Assembly: GCA_013433145.1 (NCBI GenBank)
Contig: CM024191.1
Span: 4,790,501 to 4,854,500 of the forward strand
Origin: Ascaris suum
Taxonomy: Eukaryota > Nematoda > Chromadorea > Rhabditida > Ascarididae
Direction: 5' to 3'
Length of the DNA stretch: 64,000 nucleotides
Part shown: positions 25,190-36,216 of the stretch, one piece after another
Layout of the letters: each line of letters starts with the position of its first letter
How positions within the stretch are numbered: position 1 is the stretch's first letter
The notes under the pieces: model-generated
Database searches by the model: none
Told to the model about the DNA's origin: nothing
The model's input: the letters and a program-made list of their open reading frames with translations, nothing else
Program-made: the position numbers and the translations under genes

Positions 25190-26900
25190 GCTGATGTTGG
25201 TATTGGCTCAGCTCTCAAGGCTATTCGCAAACTCAGTAACGGGGTTTCAATCACACCAGATGGTATCCTGTTCCTGTTTCTCGAGCGAAGCGGGAAAGCA
25301 ACCGCATATCTTCTTGCGGCTATTTTTCACGTTAGCTCTGTAGTTCATTTCGTTCCCCCTATTGGACGGTGCACCTGTCTGCCCTTTGGCGAAAAACTAC
25401 CTGCCACTTAAGTAAAACCGTATCGCCCCATGTGTAAGGTAGCCCAGTCGTCCATAGAATCAAGCGGGAATACTGCGCCGCATCACGTGAGTCAAAGAAG
25501 GTTATGAGCATACAGGAAGATCAAACGACTGCACAGCATGGATAGTGAGGCTAATCTGAGGCAGAATCGGAAAGGTGTAGAAGGGATTGATGTGCTCAGT
25601 TATTCATTCCAGCTTCGAGACTCTTCTTCAAGCTGCGTGGGCCTACGTGTGGCCCTGAAATGCGAGAGGTGGTCGGCGGCAGCGAAGAGTTCAACTGCGA
25701 GATCGTGCCGACGTTCCAGGCCATCCTCGTGAACGAGCCTCTACTGTATAGGTGTGATAAACTGTTCGCACACATACTTGTGTTGTCTCGCAGTTTACTC
25801 GACCCTATATCGGCTGATGGTGCCGATCAAAGAAGAACCGGATGACTAGAGGAGCCATGAGGAGCTGACTCCTACATATCAGCTTCTTCTCGACAGTTTT
25901 AAAGGTTTTTACGATAACCGTCGAAGACTCGATAATATATCATTTTATGCGAGGCTGTCTTTTAAACACCGCATAGTTCGGTTTCGCTTCCGGTCAATCA
26001 ATCTATGAATTCTGCATCTCGGACATTTCTGACTGAGATCAACGGATATCTGGATTCAGTATGAAAGTCCGATCCTAACTTGTGTATATTGATTGTGCGG
26101 GAGCTGTTGATGCGGTCTGCCATAAAAAACTGTTCTTGAAACTGAAAAAGTATGGTGTCATCGGCTATTTCCTTAATCGGATCGTTGTTGTTTATTTAAA
26201 TGAAATTTGCAAGTGAAAACAAGTGATAGTTACTCCGCTCCATGCACAGCTCATAGTAATATCCCACAAAGAAGCGCTTCGGGCCCCATTTTATTTCAGA
26301 CATACGCTAATGATTTTCGGGTAGTACACACCCTTCTGTTAATAACTCAAAACATATTCCTTATTGCAAACTCTTGATGTATTTGCCGAAATTCTGACAG
26401 CTGACTGTTTCTAATGAAAACTTCATATGGTCTATGGCAAATTTCGACATGAATATTTCTTCAGGCTTGAAATTCTTTCTTTTTAATGTAATGCCGCATA
26501 GTACACACCTAACCCTAATGCTCCAAATAACCTTGGCCTTCACTGGAGGTTGTATCAACTTCACACGATGCGGAATTAATAGAAAACGTTCAAAGTGTTT
26601 CACTCCCGTCACTTTCGGCAAGAGTCACTGCTATTCTCACAAGCAAGACTATGCTACGAGAGTCGAAATCTTTAACTTGAAATCACTGGAACATCAGAGG
26701 ACCCAGTGTGGTTCCATCCTTGGTTTTAAAGTTGTGCCAGGCTTTTTCAACATCCCGTTGTTAAGAAAGTTTCAGTTTGCCTCTTATCGTAGCCTACGTG
26801 CGCATCAGTTCCAACTCGCCAAGAAATGTTGCAGCACAAACAACGTTTTTTTAACTGGGCAGTCTTTTAACTCGGTCGCTTCGACTGTCACTGCTACATA
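25190..26900 (+). mobile_element. Decayed non-LTR retrotransposon (CR1/Jockey-like RT)
   Basis: Three stretches of a LINE-type reverse transcriptase lie in the correct order on the plus strand. At 25190-25411 is the start of the RT domain (ALKAIRKLSNGVSITPDGIL). At about 26071-26290 is the palm region (VDAVCHKKLFLKLKKYGVIG, then a broken version of the GS-LGP-LF motif). At about 26630-26870 is the C-terminal region (LKSLEHQRTQCGSILGFKVV, then a pattern like the RCSTN motif). The catalytic aspartates are degenerate: the YADD box region reads VFAEIL. Stops and frameshifts separate the pieces, so it cannot be active. No endonuclease domain, 3' tail or target duplication was identified. Confidence 0.8.
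25615..25752 (+). other. GC-rich coding-like insert within the LINE remnant
   Basis: Between the first and second RT pieces lies about 140 bases of clearly higher GC content. One open frame has C/G-ending codons (EMREVVGGSEEFNCEIVPTF) and ends at TATAG|GTGTGA, which looks like a donor. It does not resemble the flanking retrotransposon and may be a captured exon of an unrelated gene. I do not recognise the peptide. Confidence 0.4.
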
Positions 26901-29557
26901 ACGCCGCTGCCGATCGTCACTGACCACACACGGAGCTGGAGCGCCTATCAAAATCGTTTGAGTGGCAAAAACTTTACCAATGGGTTTGGTGAGAAACTAA
27001 CATCTAAAACTTTCGGTGATTCGAATTGCATTATGTCATAATCGTTCATAAATACTTGCAAGGTCTCTTTGAAATCTTCTTTCAATTACATGTTCCATAA
27101 TTGCGCTAGAGAGATTTGAAAGTGGAAATAAAACAGATCTGCAATGAGTTAGAAAAATGTCGCCATTAGATAGCTGATGGCCGATGAGATATTAGTTAAT
27201 AATGATATTCAAGAGGCTGAATGGTGAAGAGGAGGTGACAGTGAATCAAATAATTGCTTAAATTTTTAAAGCTAATAAAACAGCGTTTTTTTTTTTTGCG
27301 TTTTCAATAATCATCTTTACCACGAATGATTGCATGCGTGCCTGCTTACACGGGCTGGTAATTCAACAGTCTCGAAACGAACTTAATGGAATTTAATAGG
27401 CATAATTAAGCATTTTTGTCAAATCTCTGTCAATTTTATTAGCTTTGATGTCAGCTAGAAAAGCTTAACAATTCTATGGATGATTATAATTTTGAACATT
27501 ATGAAAAAAATGTTTTTTATCATCAAATTTCATTGCTTCAATGCCAGCACTTCCACCGGTATGAAAGCAATAGCTTCATAAAGAATGTGAATAGCAAAGC
27601 TCACACATTTATGCATCGAACTGCACCATCTGGCGTTTTATCACTTCTTTTGGATTGCGGGTGCCACATATTCGTATAAAGTTATTTATTAGATTTTTCA
27701 TGGCGATAAGACTTTAGTAAAGTGTTGGATTACGCAGAATGATGCTCACTGTGCTCGCTATTGAGTGCGCAAACTTTCTCGACGAGCTCGGCTATTTGTC
27801 CGTTCCGATGATAATTGTCGAGATGCTGCTGGCCTGAAATCAATATGATTGGACCATTTTCAATGCCTTTCCTTTGCGAGATCTCTAAAGGTTTTTAAAT
27901 AGCTTCCTAGCACTGACGAATTGAGCATTTCCCTTATTTTTTTGATGTAATGAGTTTCTTCAAACTATTTTTACCGACAGAAGATTCAATGCAGCTTTTG
28001 AGTAAGCGTCAGAAACAGCAATATATCGTTTGCGATTTGTTTCCTAAAAGGTTGTATAAGCGGAGACCTACTTCATCGAACGTCCGCCCCAAATATTTTT
28101 GAAGAGCTTTTTCGCAGCGAAATTGCAGTATTACGAAAAAGGCGTTTCTCACAGAGTTTGTTGAATTATTCTAAGAGGTTTATACTCATTAACTAAAATA
28201 AATGAGTAAGCATAATCAACTTACTTCCAACAAACTTCCCGCATATGAATATGTATGGAAGACCTTTATATGCAGTCAACTGTTGCAGTAATCCTTCCAC
28301 TTCAATTCGATTATCTTAAAGCATTATTTCTTACAGAAAGTCATAAAGAGATAATTCGCATCAAAATTAGTCAATGCGGTTTGATATATTTAATAATTTT
28401 GCAAAGAAACAGCAAAGGAAATAAACATCAATAATGGAGAGCTCTTATGAAAGATATATTCTTTTTTGTTAGAACGTTCTCGGAAAGAACCCCACCAAAC
28501 AAAAGATCAAAAACAATCGCTCCAATAAGAGTTAGATGGAAAATGATTGCGAAAAAATATTTTAGAGAAATCCCTTAACCGTTTCAAAAGTCTTCTACAA
28601 TAATAGAGTTCTTTATTCGTTCTACTGAAAATTGCATTATAATCTATAAAATATTTGCAGTTGGAAACAACATTGTCGCAGTAAAAAAAAAATGTTGCAC
28701 TCAAATAAGGAGCTCAGAATTCATATAGGAACGAATAAAGGGCCAACTAATTAAATGAATTCGATTTGCCGTTTTGTTCCAACTTAAATTATATCGAATT
28801 TCAGTAAGTATTATAGTAGGTCTAAATTTGCCTAGAGAAGATCCATGAAACTACCGGTGAAATTTGCAAAATTGCAAATTAAAGAAACCGAGTTTGTCGA
28901 TGTAAAATGCGACGAGTGGAAGATTGTAAGTGCCCCTTAGTAAATGTTCGATTTGCTTCTCTTCTGTGTTGCTCGAGTTCATATAGATCACTGCTGGCAA
29001 TTGCAATATCTTAAATAAGCCTCCAATCTGAATTTGAATGCAAATTTTTACGAGAATCATTTCCAAAAAAAGGTCTATTTCATGAAACATTGTTGCGGCA
29101 AATTTTGCGTTGATATTTCTTCAGAAGAATATATGAGAAAAATTTCACTGCAAAAATATTCGCATAGCCGCATTGTTTCATTCCATTCAACAACATCAAA
29201 ATCAAAAAAAAAGTGCATTTTGATTCTTCTGAATGAACAAAATACTCAATTTGGGCGAAATTTTTCATACAGTCTTATAGTGGTTTCGTGGTTCATTTCT
29301 TATGACCAATAATAAAAGAAGATTGCTATAAAAAGAGGAAAGGATTTCATGCTCCTTTTAGCACATAAAATAATTTTTGTTCAACGAGAAAACGGTTACT
29401 GCTTTATCGTCATCATAACACAAGAAGGGATTATAACTCATAACGAAAACACCGAACTGCTGAGTTTAACGATGAGTTCCTCGTTACAGTGCACTGTTAA
29501 GTTACTTGTCATAGTAATAATAAGATGCATTACAAATCCTTCTGCGTTTAGACGCAT
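26901..29557. other. No gene seen
   Basis: AT-rich on both strands, with only short unsupported frames. It may include the 3' untranslated region of the minus-strand gene that ends at 29558. Confidence 0.5.
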
Positions 29558-30999
29558 TCAGTTGAAAGAGCTGCCAATAAGAACTAAGACCTGTTGTGTT
29601 AGCATTGCAACAGTTGATTTCGCTTTTTCATCGGCATCACTTCGCGGAGCGTTCGGCGGTGGAACGCTCATAAAAGCACTAGATGACACAGATGTTGAGG
29701 CAGTTGACAAGCTGTATGGGGACACATTACTTCTAGTATATGTAGGCAGTATTGCAGGGCTTGGTACGACGGAGCTGTGAATATGTTGTACACCTGCCGT
29801 GCTGGAATCTGTATTAGGGTGGACTGGCTGCGTTCCACCGGATAGTTCTCCACCACTTGTGCTAATCTGTGCAACTTGTGAAGCTGCACCTAAGCGGTCA
29901 TTTGGAAGCACAATATCTTGTTGGTGCCCTTGGGCTTCCTGCCCTTCGACTTGCTGTTGCCCAGGATAGTTAATTCCATTCTGTGTGGATGAAGACATGT
30001 CCGGCAACAAGACGTATTGGTCACCGTTTGATGCAGTGGACATTTGCTGCAACTGAGGTGGCATCCGAATGCCATACTTTTGCAGTACGTCAACGTGTTG
30101 CGAAGTGGTGTGTAAGTCATCTACTTCAGGCGCCGATGTTCCCCTGTACTCATTAGAAATTAAGGAAGGAATGTGCTGACTTGAGATATCTTCACGAGGA
30201 TCTTTAGCGGATAATGAGCTATATATTCCCACCGAAGGAATCTTGTTATCAGAGCTAGAAGGCATGTACGTCGGTTGCCAAGAGCCGCTTAGTGAAGAGT
30301 AGCCGCTCAATAATGGCGCCTGTGTTCCACTTGAATAATCAACCTCTGTGGCAGTATTGCGGCTTGGTAGAGATGGCTGAACAAATGAGGTCCCATATGA
30401 ATTAATTTGTAAGGTAGGGTTTACAAATGGTCGTTGAAAAACGACATGTGACTGCTGATTCAAAAGTGACGAAGCTGAACTTGTTGCTGCATAAGTAGGC
30501 AAAGATGGAAGTGCCGGTTTATTATAACTGTAAGCCGGCATCTTGAAGCTGTACACATCAGACGCATCCCTTTGGCCATCAACTGCAAATAATTTACTTG
30601 ATTGCAAAAAACTATCTCGTTGCAATTTAAAAAATATCAAACTTAGCAGAAAAGACTTCCGGGAAAGGCAACTTAGCACCTTATGCGATCTCTCTCATTT
30701 CATGCTTTAAAATTGCTCATTAAATATTATAGCAAACGATAGCAGATACATTAGAACATCGGTATTAAAAAGAGAAAAAGTGAATCGCTTTGAGTGACTT
30801 AAATAATTACATTAACAAACTCAAAGCACAAACGCTTTAGTGTTTGCACTAGTGGCGAGAAAACAACTACAGATGAACAAAGTGTGCGAAAAAAAAAAGT
30901 TAACGCTGTTTTGAGGTGAGAAGACAAACACAACCGACTGCTACTTAGAGCAAACAAGATGAAAATAAACAGACGACAATTGTCAAATAATATAGACAT
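29558..30999 (-). CDS. Ser/Pro/Gln-rich protein with probable signal peptide
   Basis: No family recognised. The large exon 2 (30582-29558) is open for over 340 codons and is dominated by Ser, Pro, Gln, Tyr and Thr in low-complexity order (for example NYPGQQQVEGQEAQGHQQD), with almost no Cys and no obvious globular domain. It begins after a good acceptor (TTATTTGCAG) and needs one incoming base. A candidate exon 1 at 30999-30930 supplies it: it starts at ATG, encodes a hydrophobic leader (CRLFIFILFALSSSRL) and ends in phase 1 at a GTTTGT donor like one used in the lamin gene. The joined protein is 364 residues and would be secreted, perhaps a matrix or cuticle component. If exon 1 is wrong, the first in-frame ATG (reading MPAYSYNK) lies about 47 bases into exon 2. 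Confidence 0.6.
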
Positions 31000-32938
31000 C
31001 AACTCACATTTAGTCAGTCACATTGTTGGCATTAATGAAGCACCGCATCATGCATTAAAAGCAAAACGAAATTCACAAAAATACTAAACGCAAAGCGCAT
31101 AAAGTTTTTGAAAGTAATTTTACAGTGGTCAAAAGTAGCGTTTGGTAAGCTCCCTAGAGGTTTCTAGAAACCTAACAAATAACACTGCGTGGTTAAGTCC
31201 GAAATTTTTCAACAAAAAAAAAAATGTTCACCCTTTGAAGTGCAATATATCCTGGGATCAGGTGTTAGACATTAACGCCGCTTCCAGGAAGTTGCTTTTT
31301 CTACTCAGAAGCGAATTGCTATGAGTGTATAAGCGTATAACGTAAAGCACCTCTTGTTTGCTAATGGCTTGATTTGGCCTAGCGATATTATGCATAGGCA
31401 GTTTTTTGAAGAATTTGCAATTTAAGTGAAATATCATACTAAAAAGCGCACTCAGCTGAGCATAAATTTTACAAAAATTTACAGTACAACTTGGCTAAAT
31501 ATTGATCGAGGTCCCTTTCATTTGCTTTATTCTTCAAAGACGATTCGTTGAGATCTCATTTTGATTAGAAAAATTTTGAGATGAAACTTCCACAAAGTTT
31601 GCGAAATGATTTATCAAAATTGATTTTTTTTTTTCTGACTACGAAGTTATTTATCCACAAACAGTGATCAACTTCAGTGGTTAGCACAATTCTTGATTTT
31701 TTTTCGAACGATTTCTGCATTAATAAATTTTTGAATTAGGAATGATTAATTAAGTGAATAAACGAAAAATTATGCGTTGATACCTGTCGTAGCAAGCGAG
31801 CAAAATAAGGTGAGACTAGAATAAATCCACTGATGAACCATTTCGACGTGCAGCAGTCGAACAAACGCAACGAGTGACTAGTGAAGCGCGTCATAGCTGA
31901 ATGTTACGAGTGCCCATCTAAAACGAATGCTTCAAAAAAAACTTGTTGTCACGATCTTAAGGATCAATGTGAAGCACTTAACGGTACTACAGTCTTTCGG
32001 TCACCTCAGAACTCTCTAATAGCGCCGCCACGTCTAAATACTGAAAAAAAAAATCTCAAATAAGTAGCCAGTGTTTATTTTCTGAGGAATTTGATTTGAT
32101 TACATCAAGGTGCAACAACATTAGACGTCTTACTTTCCGATATTTGTACAGCTAGCACTATATTGAACGATTCCTTGTATCGATAGATCGCTCATCAAAG
32201 ATATATGGAATATTTATACAGTCGCAATTATAAGCGCATTAAAATATTCAACCTGCGACTATTTTAGGGTATAGACATTGTTATGAAGTTATTCAAGAAT
32301 AATTTGTAAAATATAATACGAATGAATGAATGATACATCTAATGGTCACTATGATGCTTGAAGATAGTTTAGGTAGTGCTTGAAACTGTTCTTTGTCAAC
32401 GTTAGTTTTGCTTCCATCAAAGAGTTAATACAGAGATCATGTTATGCCCCTTGCAGATCTGTACTCTAGATCAATTAGATATGCACTAGCTTGTTTGCTT
32501 TGCATCATTAACGCTATTCCAGAGAATTCTTAGTCTGCGCGCTTATCAAACTTAAATCATTTATAGAAGTGTTGAAACTCTTACAGATAGTCGAATATTC
32601 TTGATCGAAGATCTTTCTAGTAGCGTGGCTTTTGTTAGGCGAAAGTGTTCGTTTTTACCTCTAACAAATGCATAAATGAAAAAATGAGTGAAATTTTCTG
32701 CATTGTAATCATTTTCACAATCACATGAGCAATTCTTCCGGTTATAAGTGCTCTTATCGGTTTTAATAAAGATTTTCTATACATTTCATGAAAACATTTC
32801 CGAAGTACTTGCTGAACGCTAGATGATCGTATAGCATCATTTAAAAGCTTTGTTGCTGTGCCACTTCTATTCACTTATCTACTATTTTGAATACCTCACT
32901 CCGTGACGCAGTTGATGTCTATTTGTATTTGAGAGTCA
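31000..32938. other. No firm gene
   Basis: AT-rich. A Cys-containing frame of 60 codons on the plus strand at 31881-32063 has no ATG context or splice support. A minus-strand patch at about 32640-32780 could be joined by phase to the exon ending at 32940, but its composition is not persuasive. Confidence 0.4.
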
Positions 32939-32939
32939 T

Positions 32940-33164
32940 ACCTGTTTGCCATTTTTGTGGGATTTATCGTCATCTGTAGTTCCTTCAAAAAAGCTGCTAT
33001 TATGCACATGTCTTCAATCCACGATGTTGCTTTGTGAGTGAAGAACTTACAAATGAACAAATAAACAACTCGCAAATCAAGCATAACAAGCTTCAGCGTT
33101 CCACCATATTTGTTTATAAGGCCGACTTTCTTAATCAAAGTTCGATGAAACCGCTCCTCTTCCA
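32940..33164 (-). CDS. Possible first exon, hydrophobic protein
   Basis: An ATG at 33164 follows CCATTAG|GATTACACG and opens a frame of about 75 codons (MEEERFHRTLIKKVGLINKY, then a hydrophobic stretch LVMLDLRVVYLFIC). It ends in phase 2 at an AACAG|GTATGA donor. The strong donor is the main evidence. I do not recognise the protein, and following exons could not be confirmed. Confidence 0.25.
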
Positions 33165-33433
33165 TCGTGTAATCCTAATGGCAATATAAGTGAGCTGAGC
33201 GGCGTATACATGTGGACATTGAAATTGAATTGAAGACAAGAGAACACATCAAAAATAAAGTTGACAGAAGAGTGAAACTTTTAAAGGCTTTGCATCTAGT
33301 CAGCATGACGCTTTACAGATACACTTGCTGTGTTGTAGGAGTGGATTAGTTCTTATATACCGCTTGCCATTATAGGTTCCTTACCTAGCTGCTTGTCAGC
33401 GTTTCTCGTTTCTTCTTCACTTGTTCCATACGG

Positions 33434-33712
33434 TTATCCGATGCAGACGGCCCTTTTTGCTTTCTGCGCCATTGTTGACCTGACGTTTTTGGCGCCTCTG
33501 CAATTACAGTAGTTCTGGATGCATAGATTCTGTCCGGCTTGTTGCCAGCAGTCGATGGTACGGCCCAACCTCATAATGAAAGTGTCGATGTACCAGCGGT
33601 AACACTCCTTGGGATTCATTCTAAGAACTGCTTCGAGATTCTGCTCTGTTTCTTGCGTCTGAATATCATGATTGGTATCGAACATGCCGATCAGTCTCCC
33701 AGTCAACACCAT
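33434..33712 (-). CDS. Unknown Cys-rich protein or exon
   Basis: The frame of 92 codons starts at an ATG at 33712 and ends at a TAA. It contains a compact Cys pattern (KECYRWYIDTFIMRLGRTID, then CWQQAG, LCIQNYCNC). Codon third positions are richer in C and G than the surroundings (ATC, ACC, GCC, GTC), as in expressed nematode genes. The true exon may start later, after GATATTCAG (phase 0). It may also end earlier, at GTCAG|GTCAAC. No signal peptide is visible in this piece, so an upstream exon is likely if the protein is secreted. Family unknown. Confidence 0.45.
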   Translation of the reverse strand: MVLTGRLIGMFDTNHDIQTQETEQNLEAVLRMNPKECYRWYIDTFIMRLGRTIDCWQQAGQNLCIQNYCNCRGAKNVRSTMAQKAKRAVCIG

Positions 33713-33884
33713 ACAAACAGAAAACAATCGTTTACAATTACAATTTTTTTGCATTTAACGTTTACATATCCGTTTCGTTACAATTCAACCTGAGATCTTA
33801 CGGCTTCAGTGATAGCTATAAAAACAAAATTTTATTTGCATGTTATCATTGTAAGCAAAGGTGAGCAGTCATTTTTGCCATAGT

Positions 33885-33983
33885 TCAAAGTTCAAATGAC
33901 GATATTCTTGAAGTCATTCTTTTGTGAGCCTCGTCCATCGAGAGGACAATAGCGAACGCCTCATTATATCGATCGTGCTCCAT
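33885..33983 (-). CDS. Possible short upstream exon or peptide
   Basis: An ATG at 33983 sits 8 bases after an ACTGTAG acceptor. The frame runs 32 codons (MEHDRYNEAFAIVLSMDEAH onward) to a TGA. The hydrophilic, helix-like composition and the acceptor suggest coding, perhaps an exon of the same gene as 33434-33712. The phases could not be matched with confidence. Confidence 0.3.
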   Translation of the reverse strand: MEHDRYNEAFAIVLSMDEAHKRMTSRISSFEL

Positions 33984-36216
33984 CTTCGAGGCTACAGTAA
34001 ATGACGTTCTAAATTCAGTTTTTAAACCTCTAGCAGTTCTACGATCTTAGAAATAAATTGGTCATATCAAGACCTTGACCTCAAAGTCTAATTTCCCTGG
34101 AACCTTTACGTTTTGAGATCTCCAACTGTACACTGTGAGCAAAAAACTCCCATTCCCCTTCCAGTATTACCTGCGATCTATTTCTTATTCAATCAACTGA
34201 CCGTCTAGCTAGCTGGGCTTGTAGATGCCTCGTTCCGCCAACAGTCTGCCGCAAAACCTACGCCAACAGACTTGGTTCAGGCGCTGAGAGGATTGGTTCC
34301 AGGGAAATTAGACCACGAAGTCTGTAACTAGACTAAGAGTACGAATTATACGAAGTCTGTAGCATGGAAGGGAACTGGGAAGAAACCGTAACACCAGTTC
34401 GCAACGATCCTTCCTCCTTCGCCAACAAATATCAAGTGCAAGAAACATGTCACAGGCGACTGACTCTACTCAGCCCCTTGCAGTTGGAAAAATTGCAGTT
34501 AAGTTTACGAAGACTCTTCACCCATCCTACAGACTTCGTACTCCTTCAACGAAAAAAAAAAATGGGTTTTTGGCACCTGAAAACGTACCAGCCGCAGAAT
34601 CTACAAGACTGCAATACAATACTTCCTCGAACCATTATAGGCACAAAATAATGACCGTTCATACTTCCCTCTTCCGAACTTCCGCCTTTTAAAAACAAAG
34701 TTTCTCCCCGCATAACCCCTGCCGAATTAATGCTCCATTATTCCCCACCCCTGTCCCCAACAAGTAATGAGCGGGATGAAATTATGAAAACACTGGCGAT
34801 ACGCTAAGCAAGCCTGTCACCGTCCAAAAAGGCAAACTACAAAACGTCACATACAACAGCCCGACCCATTCACCTATCACCAGCAGATCAACGGTCGTCG
34901 ACACCATCTGCCCAAATCGCCATAACTAACTGTACCGTTGAAATAGTTCGCAGAATGGATAGATGCGAGTGCGTTAGTCGGCAACAAGAACAAAAACTTT
35001 ATAGAGATGCCCCATCAAACAACTCTCATAATAATACTGACGACACTCACACCGCTCAGAAACCCTTCGACAGTGCACTGCCTCAGAATACGAATACCAT
35101 CCAACACATCAAAAATTCTGCGCTGCATAATGCTTAAGCAGAACCGAGCTCGCCTGAGCACGACATCAACCTCAGCACCACACAGCTCCACCTTGAAAAT
35201 GCATGCCCAACATGGGGCGGACAACTAAACGGAGGTAAGGCCAGAAAGGGAGGCCTGTTATGAACGGAAAAAAAGCGATAAATGTGTGGAAAACAAGACG
35301 ACTGCGCGGTGCAGCCTACTGAACAATAGCAGAATATAAATGAATTGGGATTAAAATGTGGACAATGTTAAGAGAAAATGGATGATCGGGGCAGTGAATA
35401 ACTCAACATGCGTGAACCGTCGCAACGGCAACACAGCACGTGAAACTGTACGAAAGAACAGCGAGGCCTAAGCAAGAGCGTTACGGCAGCACAAGGCTAC
35501 CTCCCACAAACACGCATGACTCGACACGTTTCGAACAAGCGTCCACCGAAACCGACAACACAACGTCACTAAAACTCCGATGACATAAAAAGAACCTATG
35601 GTCACGTTCTGCTCATTTATTATGATCTCAAATCGCGGATGACGCTTTACACCGGTGTTTTCCTCAATAGCAGAGGACAAGTTAAAAGGTATAAATCAAA
35701 CGCACTGTCATCCTACTATACAACTCATTCCCGCCCCAGTGACTGCAAAAAAAGATATCCAAAAACCTCGTTAGAAAAAGGTTTCGAAAATTGTTCTGAA
35801 GGAATGACCATTCGGAATGCAAGAATTCATCACTACTCAAGATTTATTTCGACTGCAAGTGAAAATTCACCAGGTCAGCCACCGCCAGAAGTCACTGCAT
35901 TAATGCTAGATATTCCCCTCCCTCTTCCTATTAGTTAAACATGAACTGTTGTACAAGACTATAAGCACAACAAAGCACAGCCGCCTAGTCGCATAAGCCC
36001 AGCCTCAGAGACTATTAAAGATTCTGAACGTTCTTTTGCGAACTGGATGACAAAGGAAGGAGGGGATAACAATGGACAACGACAAATATCAACAGCCAAA
36101 GTGATTAAACAGGTTGAATATGACAAGTTGTCAAAACAGAAACAATTTTAAAAAAACGTTACGACAACGCCAAACAGAAGAGAAAGGAACAAAAATAAAC
36201 AGCGCAGATGGAACGT
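33984..36216. other. Spacer and probable lamin 3' UTR
   Basis: No gene called. Immediately after the lamin stop this DNA reads as the 3' flank on the minus strand, with candidate AATAAA signals (as TTTATT on the plus strand) at 35843-35848 and about 35614. From about 34100 the plus strand is A/C-rich, like the lamin introns. That hints that transcription on the minus strand runs on, or that another minus-strand gene is hidden here. Confidence 0.4.
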
